Shown here piece by piece: positions 51,227 to 58,805 of a stretch of DNA of 64,000 nucleotides (position 1 is its first letter; each line of letters starts with the position of its first letter). The position numbers and the translations under genes are program-made. A model generated the notes under the pieces. That model was given only the letters and a program-made list of their open reading frames with translations. It was not told where the DNA came from and did not search any database. Origin of the DNA: an uncultured Collinsella sp. (GTDB lineage: Bacteria > Actinomycetota > Coriobacteriia > Coriobacteriales > Coriobacteriaceae). The DNA is taken from the NCBI GenBank assembly GCA_959599095.1, contig CAUGGC010000008.1, positions 8,727-72,726 on the forward strand, given 5' to 3'.

Positions 51227-51249
51227 GGTGCTCGGTTGTTTCCGTTGTG

Positions 51250-53808
51250 TTACTGCCCAAAGACCTCTTCGGCGATGCGCGCGCTTTCGGCGGCATCCTT
51301 GGCGTAGTAGTCCGCGCCGATCTGCTTGGCGTATTCGGGGGTGAGCACGGCGCCGCCCACGATGATCTTGACGCCCGGAACCTCGGCATGGAGCAGCTTG
51401 ATGGTCTCCTCCATGGCGACGACGGTGGTGGTCATAAGCGCCGAGAGGCCGACGAGTTTGATATCGCGCTCCTTGACGGTCTTGAGTACCTCCTGCGGAT
51501 CGACGTCGCGGCCCAGGTCAAAGACGGTGTAGCCGTAGTTGTCGAGCAGCATTTTGACGATGTTCTTGCCAATATCGTGGATGTCGCCCTTGACGGTGGC
51601 CACGCAGATCTTGCCCTTGTCGGCGATCTCGCCGGCGGGCATCAGGCGCTTGATGGTGTCGAAGCCCACGCGTGCGGCTTCGGCCGAGGCCATGAGCTGC
51701 GGCAAGAAGAACTTGCCCTGGTCAAAGAGGACGCCAACCTCGTCGAGGGCGGGGATAAAGTGATTGTTGATGAGGTCCATGGCGTCGTGGTCTGCCAGCA
51801 GACGCTCGGTCTCGGCAGCGATCTCGCCTTTGCGGCCCGAGACGACCATGCGACGAATCGGGTCGTCGTTGCCGTCGGTGCCGGCGGTGCCGGCAGCGGG
51901 CACGGTGTCGGTCGATGCGGCCTGAGCTGCTGCCGGGTTGGCGGCGATCTTGTACGGATCGGTCCAGCCGGCATAGCGCTCGATGTATCCGGTCGAGCCT
52001 TCGTCCTCAACGCTCAGGACGCGATAGCTGTAGACGGTGTCCATAAAGCGCTTGGAGCCCGGGTTCATGATGGGGGCGTCCAGGCCCGCGCCAAACGCGG
52101 CGGCCAAAAAGACTGAGCCCAGCAGCGGGCGGGCGGGCAGGCCAAAGCTGATGTTCGATACGCCGAGTGCGCACTTGACGCCCAGGCGCTCCTTGCACAT
52201 AGACATGGCACGTAGAATCTGCTCAGCCTGGCGCTGGTTGGTCGAGGCGGTCATGACCAGGCAGTCAATGAGGATACGGTCCGGGCCGATGCCGTAACGG
52301 GCGGCTTTGGCCACGATGCGCTCGGCGATGGCGAAGCGGGCCTCGGCGGTATCGGGGATGCCGCCCTCGTCGAGCGTGAGGCCGACGACGTTGGTGCCAT
52401 AGTGAGCGACCAGCGGGAAGATCTCGTCCATGATCTGCTGCTTGCCGTTAACCGAGTTGATGATGGGCTTGCCGGCGTAGCGGCGCACGGCGGCCTCGAC
52501 GGCAGCGGGGTCGGTGGAGTCGATCTGCAGCGGCAGCAGCGTGGAGCCTTGGAGCTGCTCGGTCGCTTGCTGGATGACCTTGACCTCGTCGATCTCGGGC
52601 AGGCCCACGTTGACGTCCAGGATATCGGCACCCTGCTCTTGCTGGCTGATGCCCTGGCTCACGACGTAGTCCAGGTCGCCGTCGCGCAGGGCCTGCTGCA
52701 GGCGCTTTTTGCCGGTGGGATTGATGCGCTCGCCGATGACGGCGATCTTGTGGCCGTCGCAGGGGAGGTCCACGACCGTCTGGGCGCTCGTGACCGACAT
52801 ACTGGGCTTGCGATGGCGTGGACTGGGCGTGTGGTTATCGATAAGCGTGCGCAGCGCTGCCATGTGCGTGGGCGTGGTACCGCAGCAACCGCCCACGACG
52901 CTCACGCCGTCGGCGATCATGCCGGCGACGGCCTCGGCGTATTCGGGGGCTTGGATATCAAAGACGGTGTTGCCGTCGTCGTCCACGCGGGGCAGTCCAG
53001 CGTTGGCCTGCACCATGATGGGCTTGTCCGTAACGGTGAGCATACGCGCGGCGAGTCCTCGGAGCTCGGCCGGGCCCTGGCTGCAGTTGATGCCCAAAAC
53101 GTCGGCGCCGATGGCGTCGAGGGTGATGGCGGCGACCTCGGGGCTCGTGCCCAAGAAGGTGCGTCCGTCTTCCTCAAAGGTCATGGTGGCAAAGACGGGC
53201 AAGTCGGAATTCTCGCGGCAGGCGAGGACTGCCGCCTTGATCTCGGCAAGGTCGGTCATGGTTTCGATGATAAAGAGGTCCACACCAGCGGCGACGCCGG
53301 CGCGCACCTCCTCGGCAAAGAGGTCGTAGGCCTCGTCGAAGCTGAGGGTGCCCAGGGGGCGAAGCAGCGCACCGATGGGGCCGATGTCGCCGGCGACGTA
53401 GTGGGCACCGGCCGCGCGAGCGCAAGAGACTGCGGCGGCAAAGACATCTGCTACGGTGGCGGTGCCATCGAGCTTGTGCGCGTTGGCGCCAAAGGTGTTG
53501 GCGGTGATCACGTCGCACCCGGCCTCGACGTACTGACGTTGGATGTCGGTGATGACCTGGGGCTCCTCGAAGTTGAGCAGCTCGGGCAGGGCGCCGGCCT
53601 TCATGCCGGCCGCCTGCAGCATGGTGCCCATGCCGCCGTCGAACAGCAGGTGCCCCGTGCCCTCGATGGCGGCGCGCAGACGATCGTCCTTAATGCGAAG
53701 GTCGTCAATCGTGCGCGTCTTGTACGCGGTGCCGTTGCAGCGCGCAGTATTGACAGGTGCCGCCAGCGCAGCACCGTCAGAATCATGAGTGATAAGCGGA
53801 GTAAACAT
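51250..53808 (-). CDS. metH: Cobalamin-dependent methionine synthase, lacking the activation domain
   Basis: 852 residues against about 1230 for full MetH. Domains in order: homocysteine binding (about 40-325, zinc cysteines in GINCSQG and GGCCGT), methyltetrahydrofolate binding (about 350-620, VIGERINPTGKKRL), B12 cap and B12 binding (about 650-850, with DIHDIGKN carrying the cobalt-ligand His). The SAM-dependent reactivation domain is missing; the preceding gene encodes a likely substitute. AGGAG precedes the ATG and overlaps the upstream stop region; the gap is nine bases. Confidence 0.95.
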   Translation of the reverse strand: MFTPLITHDSDGAALAAPVNTARCNGTAYKTRTIDDLRIKDDRLRAAIEGTGHLLFDGGMGTMLQAAGMKAGALPELLNFEEPQVITDIQRQYVEAGCDVITANTFGANAHKLDGTATVADVFAAAVSCARAAGAHYVAGDIGPIGALLRPLGTLSFDEAYDLFAEEVRAGVAAGVDLFIIETMTDLAEIKAAVLACRENSDLPVFATMTFEEDGRTFLGTSPEVAAITLDAIGADVLGINCSQGPAELRGLAARMLTVTDKPIMVQANAGLPRVDDDGNTVFDIQAPEYAEAVAGMIADGVSVVGGCCGTTPTHMAALRTLIDNHTPSPRHRKPSMSVTSAQTVVDLPCDGHKIAVIGERINPTGKKRLQQALRDGDLDYVVSQGISQQEQGADILDVNVGLPEIDEVKVIQQATEQLQGSTLLPLQIDSTDPAAVEAAVRRYAGKPIINSVNGKQQIMDEIFPLVAHYGTNVVGLTLDEGGIPDTAEARFAIAERIVAKAARYGIGPDRILIDCLVMTASTNQRQAEQILRAMSMCKERLGVKCALGVSNISFGLPARPLLGSVFLAAAFGAGLDAPIMNPGSKRFMDTVYSYRVLSVEDEGSTGYIERYAGWTDPYKIAANPAAAQAASTDTVPAAGTAGTDGNDDPIRRMVVSGRKGEIAAETERLLADHDAMDLINNHFIPALDEVGVLFDQGKFFLPQLMASAEAARVGFDTIKRLMPAGEIADKGKICVATVKGDIHDIGKNIVKMLLDNYGYTVFDLGRDVDPQEVLKTVKERDIKLVGLSALMTTTVVAMEETIKLLHAEVPGVKIIVGGAVLTPEYAKQIGADYYAKDAAESARIAEEVFGQ

Positions 53809-53817
53809 CGATGGCTC

Positions 53818-54606
53818 CTAATGGCTGGAATAGCAGGTGGTGTGGGCGGCGCGGAAGCGGCAGTGCTCACGCATGCGGCAGATAGTGCAGGTGGGGCGAC
53901 TCTGGGCGTCGTGGACTTCGCCGTCGAACAGACCGATCACCGCGGTCACGCTCTTGGTGGGCATGAGCAGGCTGGTGGGGGTGACGGTAAGTCCAATGAG
54001 GCGCGTGGCGTTGAGTGCATCCACGATCGAGCGCTGGGCCGAGAGTGGGCAGTCGCCATAGCCGGGACTGAAGCGCCAGTTGCCGGCGAGCCCGTGTGCG
54101 GCGGCCGCAGCCTTGACCTGCTGGTCCATCTGCTCGACGGCGGCTTCTACATAGGCAGAGCATGCGGCGTCGAGCACGGCTCCCTCCAGGGGCTGCTGGG
54201 CTCCCGTGGTGCGCAGACGACGCTCGGCGTCCATGCCGAGGGTGCATGCCATGAGCGCGGCAAAGCGGGCGTCTTTGAGATGGCGATAGATATCGCGACC
54301 TTGCAACTCAACGTTGGTGCCAACCAGACGGACGCAAGGCTCTCCCTGCTCGTCCACGCTCGTGGCATCGATGGCAAATACGCGGCGCACGCCACGGGGC
54401 TCAATGTCCAGCTCAAGGCGCTCGACCACAAGTTCAATACGTCGTGACAGCTCGGGCTCAATCTGCTGGCCGCCGTAACCCAGATACCGCAGCATCTCGG
54501 CACGGTCGACACGGGGATGGTGCGCAGCATCGACACGGTAAAGCGCCGGCGACGCAAGGTCGGCCGGCACTTCGACAGCGGTTGTATCGATGTGCGGTTT
54601 TTCCAT
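53818..54606 (-). CDS. Methionine synthase activation-domain protein
   Basis: 262 residues. The stretch RFSPGYGDCPLSAQ matches the SAM-binding loop (PGYxxCPD-like) of the MetH reactivation domain, and the C-terminal cysteines (CTICRMREHC...TTC) may bind a metal or a cluster. It should reload oxidised cobalamin on MetH using SAM and reduced flavodoxin. It lies between metF and metH with a TAATG overlap at metF and nine bases to metH, so it is in one operon with both. A split activation subunit is known from other anaerobes. Confidence 0.85.
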   Translation of the reverse strand: MEKPHIDTTAVEVPADLASPALYRVDAAHHPRVDRAEMLRYLGYGGQQIEPELSRRIELVVERLELDIEPRGVRRVFAIDATSVDEQGEPCVRLVGTNVELQGRDIYRHLKDARFAALMACTLGMDAERRLRTTGAQQPLEGAVLDAACSAYVEAAVEQMDQQVKAAAAAHGLAGNWRFSPGYGDCPLSAQRSIVDALNATRLIGLTVTPTSLLMPTKSVTAVIGLFDGEVHDAQSRPTCTICRMREHCRFRAAHTTCYSSH

Positions 54607-55478
54607 TACCCTAGGCGCTCCATAATGGTCGCGGCGATCGCAGGACGATTCATAGTGTACAGGTGCAGACCGGCGGCACCGTGCTCCTTAAGGTCGCAAA
54701 GCTGACGGGCGGCATAATCTACACCGGCTGCCTGCAGGCTCTCGGGGTCGTTCTCGTACTTGGCGAGAATCTTGATGACGGGGGAGGGCAGTGACGCGCC
54801 GCACATAAAGACCATGCGGCTGATCTGCGACTTGCCCATAAACGGCATGATGCCTGCGGTAATGGGCACGGTGATGCCGGCCTTGTCGGCAAGCTCGCGA
54901 AAACGGTAGAAGCACTCGTTATCAAAGAAGAGCTGCGTCACAAAGAAGCTCGCGCCGGCGTCCTGTTTTTGCTTGAGGTGTTCGACCGAGGCGTTGAGGT
55001 CCTCACAGGCAATGTGGCCCTCGGGGTAGGCTGCGGCGCCCACACAAAAGCCGGCGTCGACGAGCTCGGGGATGAGGTCGCGGGCGTAGGCGTAGTCGGA
55101 GGCGGGCTTGTCATCCTCGGTCGCGCCAGCGGGCAGATCACCGCGTAGGGCCAGGATGTTTTCCACGCCGGCGGTGCGATACTCATCGATCTTGGCGGCG
55201 ATATCGGCATGTGTGCGGCCGACGCAGGTGAGGTGCGCCACCGAGGGCGTGCCGAATTCGCTCGAAATCATATGCGCGATGGGGGCGGTGGTGGCACCGT
55301 TGCCCGAGCCGCCGGCCGAGCAGGTGACCGAGACAAAGCTCGGCGAAAGCTTGCACAGATTGCCCGCCACTTCGCGAGCCGTATCGAGGGTAAGCTCACC
55401 CTTGGGCGGGAACATCTCAAACGAAACGGGTGCAGTGCCCTGGGATGCTGCCTGCTTAAAAACCTCGTCGACGCGCAT
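54606..55478 (-). CDS. metF: Methylenetetrahydrofolate reductase
   Basis: 290 residues. It supplies methyl-tetrahydrofolate to MetH. Features of the FAD-binding barrel are VSFEMFPPKGE, SVTCSAGGSG, ILALRGDLP and FFVTQLFFDN. It is first in the leftward operon metF, activation protein, metH. I start at the ATG at 55478, preceded by AAAGGAG; an in-frame upstream ATG at 55544 has no ribosome site. Confidence 0.95.
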   Translation of the reverse strand: MRVDEVFKQAASQGTAPVSFEMFPPKGELTLDTAREVAGNLCKLSPSFVSVTCSAGGSGNGATTAPIAHMISSEFGTPSVAHLTCVGRTHADIAAKIDEYRTAGVENILALRGDLPAGATEDDKPASDYAYARDLIPELVDAGFCVGAAAYPEGHIACEDLNASVEHLKQKQDAGASFFVTQLFFDNECFYRFRELADKAGITVPITAGIMPFMGKSQISRMVFMCGASLPSPVIKILAKYENDPESLQAAGVDYAARQLCDLKEHGAAGLHLYTMNRPAIAATIMERLG

Positions 55479-55588
55479 ATCGTGCTCCTTTAGATACGTA
55501 ATAGTGTGATGTGTTGTAAGGATTCTACAGCACCACTGTGTCACGGTGGAGTTTCACTCGCTATTCGGGGATACCAATCAAAGATGCT

Positions 55589-55613
55589 CTGCTATCGGCA
55601 TTCCCTATAGCAG
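55589..55613. repeat. Small hairpin upstream of metF/glnN
   Basis: CTGCTAT and ATAGCAG around CGGCATTCCCT, in the spacer of the divergent metF and glnN genes. Confidence 0.4.
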
Positions 55614-55617
55614 GGCG

Positions 55618-55693
55618 GTCAATCTAGGATGGGGCTATAAAGACTGGTATCTGATGTGAAATACCAGTTAATAGAGCCCCATCCCAAATTGAC
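55618..55693. mobile_element. 76-bp hairpin element in the metF-glnN spacer
   Basis: The arms 55618-55650 and 55661-55693 match at 27 of 33 positions and both end GTCAAT/ATTGAC; the loop is ten bases. Its right arm contains the complement of TTGGGATGGGGCTC, a 14-mer shared with the element at 6072-6276. It is probably a decayed inverted-repeat element. Confidence 0.6.
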
Positions 55694-55771
55694 TACCCTT
55701 AAACCATGGGGAGAGGTCTGCAATTTATACAGTTGATTGGCTGTTAAGGGTGGCAATACCGCTGCGATGCG

Positions 55772-55825
55772 GTAACCTCATTGATTGGTTTCGCGACAGC
55801 AACATAACGGTAATGTTGCGGAAAC
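55772..55825 (+). promoter_or_regulatory. GlnR-box-like sites upstream of glnN
   Basis: GTAAT-GTTGCG-GAAAC at 55810-55825 matches GTNAC-n6-GAAAC with one mismatch, and a lone GTAAC is at 55772-55776. The site overlaps the dyad GCAACAT/ATGTTGC (55799-55819). The same TAAnnnTGCGGAAACA pattern is at 2136-2151. Confidence 0.55.
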
Positions 55826-55904
55826 ACGGCGAGTCTAAGCTATGACTCGTTCGTTAGTAATCAACACCGCTTCTCACGCGGTGCCGATACGAAGGGAGTT
55901 CCGT

Positions 55905-57992
55905 ATGGCCGAACTTACTGACCGCTTCGGGACCATGGTGTTCTCAGAGGAAGTCATGAAGGACTACCTCCCCAAGGACATTTGGAAGCGCCTTGCTGCA
56001 ACCCTCGAGGACGGTGAGCCGCTCGACCTGGATGTGGCCAACGCCGTTGCCCACGCCATGAAGGTCTGGGCCATCTCCAAGGGCGCGACGCACTACGCGC
56101 ACTGGTTCCAGCCGCTTTCGGGCATTACTTCCGAGAAGCACGACAGCTTCCTCGAGCCCAACCACGACGGCACCGCCATTACCAAGTTTACGGGCAAGAA
56201 CCTCATCCAGGGCGAGCCCGATGCTTCCAGCTTCCCCAACGGCGGCCTGCGCGCCACCTTCGAGGCCCGTGGCTACACCGCTTGGGATCCCACCAGCCCC
56301 GCTTTTATCAAGGACGACGTTCTGTGCATCCCCACGGCTTTCTGCTCCTACACGGGCGAGGCCCTGGACAAGAAGACCCCGCTGCTGCGCTCCATGACCG
56401 CGCTCTCGCGTGAGTCCAAGCGCGTTTTGGCGCTGTTTGGCAAGACTCCCAAGAAGGTCGTTCCTTCCGTGGGCGATGAGCAGGAGTACTTCCTGATCAA
56501 GAAGGACGCTTACCGCAAGCGCAGGGACCTGGTCATCACCGGTCGCACCCTCTTTGGCGCTGCTCCCTGCAAGGGCCAGGAGCTCGAGGAGCACTACTTT
56601 GGCGCTATCCGCCCCACCGTCTCGGCCTATATGAAGGACCTGGACGATGAACTGTGGGCGCTTGGCATTCCTGCCAAGACCAAGCACAACGAGGTCGCTC
56701 CCTGCCAGCATGAGCTCGCCCCTGTCTACGGCGAGGTCAACGAGGCCATCGACCAGAATCTGGTCATGATGGAGAAGATGAAGCTCATCGCCTCCCGCCA
56801 CGACTTGGTCTGCCTGCTGCACGAGAAACCCTTCGAGGGCATCAACGGTTCGGGCAAGCACAATAACTGGTCGCTTGGCACCGAGTCCGAGAACCTGCTC
56901 GACCCGGGCGACACTCCGCTCGACAACCTGCAGTTCATCGTCTTCCTCACCGCGGTGATCGAAGCCGTCGATAACTATCAGGAACTCCTGCGTGCCTCCG
57001 TTGCCTCGGCCGGCAACGATCATCGTCTGGGCGCCAACGAGGCTCCTCCGGCGATTATGTCCATCTTCCTGGGCGACCAGCTCACCGAGGTTGTCGAGAA
57101 GATCATCGATGGCAAGGCTTCCGTCCATGCCACGCGCGGCGTGCTTGACCTGGGTGCCGATACCCTGCCCAAGCTGATGCAGGACAACACCGACCGCAAC
57201 CGCACCTCCCCGTTTGCCTTCACCGGCAACAAGTTCGAGTTCCGTGCCTGCGGCTCCGAGCAGAACGTCTCCGACTCCAACCTGGTGCTCGATGCCGCCG
57301 TGGCCAAGTCGCTCAAGTCCTTCGCCGACGCACTCGAGGGTACGCCCGAGGATAAGTTCCAGGACGCCGCGCTCGAGTACTGCAAGAAGGTCCTGACCGA
57401 TCACCAGCGCATCCTGTTCTCCGGCGACGGTTACTCCGACGAGTGGCCCATCGAGGCCGAGAAGCGCGGCCTTGCCAACAACAAGACCACGGCCGACGCT
57501 CTTCCCGCCTTTGTTTCCGATAAGGCTATCGCGCTCTTTGAGGAGACGGGCGTCCTGACCAAGGCCGAGGCTCAGTGCCGCTATGACTGCAAGCTCGAGA
57601 AGTACAACAAGCTCATGAACATCGAGGCTACCACGATGATTCGCGAGGCACGTCGTACCTATCGCCCGGTCATCACCGCCTATGCCACCAAGGTCGCTAA
57701 GGGCCTGGAGGCAATCCGCGCTGCCGGTGCCGATGCTGCCATGCAGTGCGAGCAGAACACGCTCAACAAGCTCTGCAACGGCATCACCGCCATCAACGAC
57801 TCCATCAAGGCGCTCGACGCCGTGCACCAGAAGGCCGAAGCCCTCGATGGCCAGGAGCAGGCCAACGTGTATGCGCACGAGGTCGTTCCCGCAATGGATA
57901 CGCTGCGCGCCGCCGTGGACGCCATGGAGGAGATCGTGGCCGCTGACTACTGGCCGGTCCCGACCTACGACGACATCCTGTTCTACGTGTAG
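55905..57992 (+). CDS. glnN: Glutamine synthetase type III
   Basis: 695 residues, the size of GSIII (about 700-730). Type-III signatures are present: FPNGGLRATFEARGYTAWDP, the catalytic core NEVAPCQHELAPVYGEVN, HEKPFEGINGSGKHNNWS and FAFTGNKFEFRACGS. All metal-binding residues missing in the type I-like protein at 2216 are intact here, so this is probably the working enzyme. I start at the ATG at 55905 behind GAAGGGAG; an earlier in-frame ATG at 55842 has no site. GlnR-like boxes lie upstream and a terminator follows. Confidence 0.95.
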   Translation: MAELTDRFGTMVFSEEVMKDYLPKDIWKRLAATLEDGEPLDLDVANAVAHAMKVWAISKGATHYAHWFQPLSGITSEKHDSFLEPNHDGTAITKFTGKNLIQGEPDASSFPNGGLRATFEARGYTAWDPTSPAFIKDDVLCIPTAFCSYTGEALDKKTPLLRSMTALSRESKRVLALFGKTPKKVVPSVGDEQEYFLIKKDAYRKRRDLVITGRTLFGAAPCKGQELEEHYFGAIRPTVSAYMKDLDDELWALGIPAKTKHNEVAPCQHELAPVYGEVNEAIDQNLVMMEKMKLIASRHDLVCLLHEKPFEGINGSGKHNNWSLGTESENLLDPGDTPLDNLQFIVFLTAVIEAVDNYQELLRASVASAGNDHRLGANEAPPAIMSIFLGDQLTEVVEKIIDGKASVHATRGVLDLGADTLPKLMQDNTDRNRTSPFAFTGNKFEFRACGSEQNVSDSNLVLDAAVAKSLKSFADALEGTPEDKFQDAALEYCKKVLTDHQRILFSGDGYSDEWPIEAEKRGLANNKTTADALPAFVSDKAIALFEETGVLTKAEAQCRYDCKLEKYNKLMNIEATTMIREARRTYRPVITAYATKVAKGLEAIRAAGADAAMQCEQNTLNKLCNGITAINDSIKALDAVHQKAEALDGQEQANVYAHEVVPAMDTLRAAVDAMEEIVAADYWPVPTYDDILFYV

Positions 57993-58020
57993 AACGTAAC
58001 TGACATATCGTCACGGTATT

Positions 58021-58056
58021 GAGCCGGGGTCTGCATCGCGTGGGCCCCGGCTTTTT
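58021..58056 (+). terminator. Terminator of glnN
   Basis: AGCCGGGG pairs with CCCCGGCT around a 15-base middle, then TTTT. Confidence 0.85.
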
Positions 58057-58111
58057 GTTTGCGAAGGACGCTTTGGATCCCGCTTTGCAACTGATTCGCC
58101 CACGCAATAAG

Positions 58112-58340
58112 GGGTCGTGGGCAAAAAACGTCAAATATGAGTACTGTCACAAGCCCTGTAGCATTATCTTTTTGCAAAATATGCAGTGTTACGCAACATA
58201 TGTCCAAGTACTTAGCTGATAAACGCCTGCAATTCTTCCGCCGTAGGACGCCTTGTGTCCAAATCGCCTTCTGATGGCATGAAATCGCTGTTACTAAATT
58301 GGTAACAGTACTCATATTTGCTATTTTTTGTCCACGGGCC
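58112..58340. mobile_element. 229-bp element with terminal inverted repeats
   Basis: The left end 58112-58150 and right end 58301-58340 are inverted: GGNCGTGGNCAAAAAA, three variable bases, then CAAATATGAGTACTGTNAC. On the minus strand the inside holds a short frame (58285-58217) reading MPSEGDLDTRRPTAEELQAFIS then stop, perhaps the remains of a transposase or passenger gene. It is MITE-like and unrelated in sequence to the element at 6072. Confidence 0.7.
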
Positions 58341-58370
58341 CTTGGATGACAGTGAGATTTTATGCCTTCG

Positions 58371-58647
58371 GGGTTCGAATCCCGGCGCATGGGTAGCAAA
58401 AAGCCCGCTACCGAATTGGTAACGGGCTTCTCAGATTCTGTGGTGCCCCCAGCGGGATGTCCGCGTGCGGCTGGCACCGCCCGCTTTCGCTGCGTCGCTC
58501 CGCTCCTTGCGTGCTGCGCTGGAAAACGCTTACGCGTTTCCTCAGCTCCGCACCCTGTCGGGTTCGAATCCCGGCGTTGGAGAAGAAAAAGCCCGTCACC
58601 AAAAGGGTAACGGGCTTTGCATTTCAAATGGTGCCCCCAGCGGGATT
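58371..58647. repeat. Duplicated 88-bp tRNA-fragment/terminator unit
   Basis: Units 58371-58458 and 58560-58647, 189 bases apart, share the order GGGTTCGAATCCCGGCG (a tRNA T arm, plus strand), a hairpin AAGCCCG...CGGGCTT, and TGGTGCCCCCAGCGGGAT (the 3' end of tRNA-Glu, minus strand). The first copy stops after 18 bases of tRNA-Glu; the second runs into the whole gene. Between them is GC-rich sequence with a GGAAAACGC/GCGTTTCC hairpin. Confidence 0.7.
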
Positions 58648-58705
58648 CGAACCCGCGATATCCACCTTGAAAGGGTGGCGTCCTTGGCCGCTAGACGATG
58701 GGGAC
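58629..58705 (-). tRNA. tRNA-Glu (anticodon TTC)
   Basis: 77 bases including an encoded CCA. The acceptor GTCCCCA pairs with TGGGGGC, the anticodon stem CCACC/GGTGG holds loop CTTTCAA with TTC, and the T loop is TTCGAAT. The hairpin at 58590-58617 (AAGCCCGT...ACGGGCTT) lies just past its 3' end and may terminate it. Confidence 0.95.
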
Positions 58706-58765
58706 AGCGGGAAAGAGTATAGCAGACTTTTTTGCCGGCGCGTATATCGTTGGCAAACTGGAAAA

Positions 58766-58798
58766 CCACCACAAAGGTGCCTGTCCCCTTTGTGGTAG
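58766..58798 (-). repeat. 33-bp palindrome, CCACCACAAAGG family, opposite orientation
   Basis: The minus strand reads ACCACAAAGGGGACAGGCAC then CTTTGTGGTGG, the same asymmetric centre as at 4271 but inverted. It lies eight bases after the MurT-GatD stop, so it again follows a gene in the sense direction. Confidence 0.8.
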
Positions 58799-58805
58799 TG
58801 GGGCG

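Noticed and set aside
49621..52116. Long plus-strand open frame opposite the DUF711 and metH genes
   Set aside because: It runs through the E2 hairpin and antisense to two well-supported genes; its composition is the antisense pattern typical of GC-rich genes.
55479..55588. SAM or cobalamin riboswitch before metF
   Set aside because: No SAM-box or B12-box core sequence is visible; only a short CCAC/GGTGG hairpin.
57983..58627. Minus-strand open frame across the glnN terminator, the 229-bp element and a tRNA-type repeat
   Set aside because: It crosses a terminator, an inverted-repeat element and tRNA fragments, and shows no domain; it is a chance frame.
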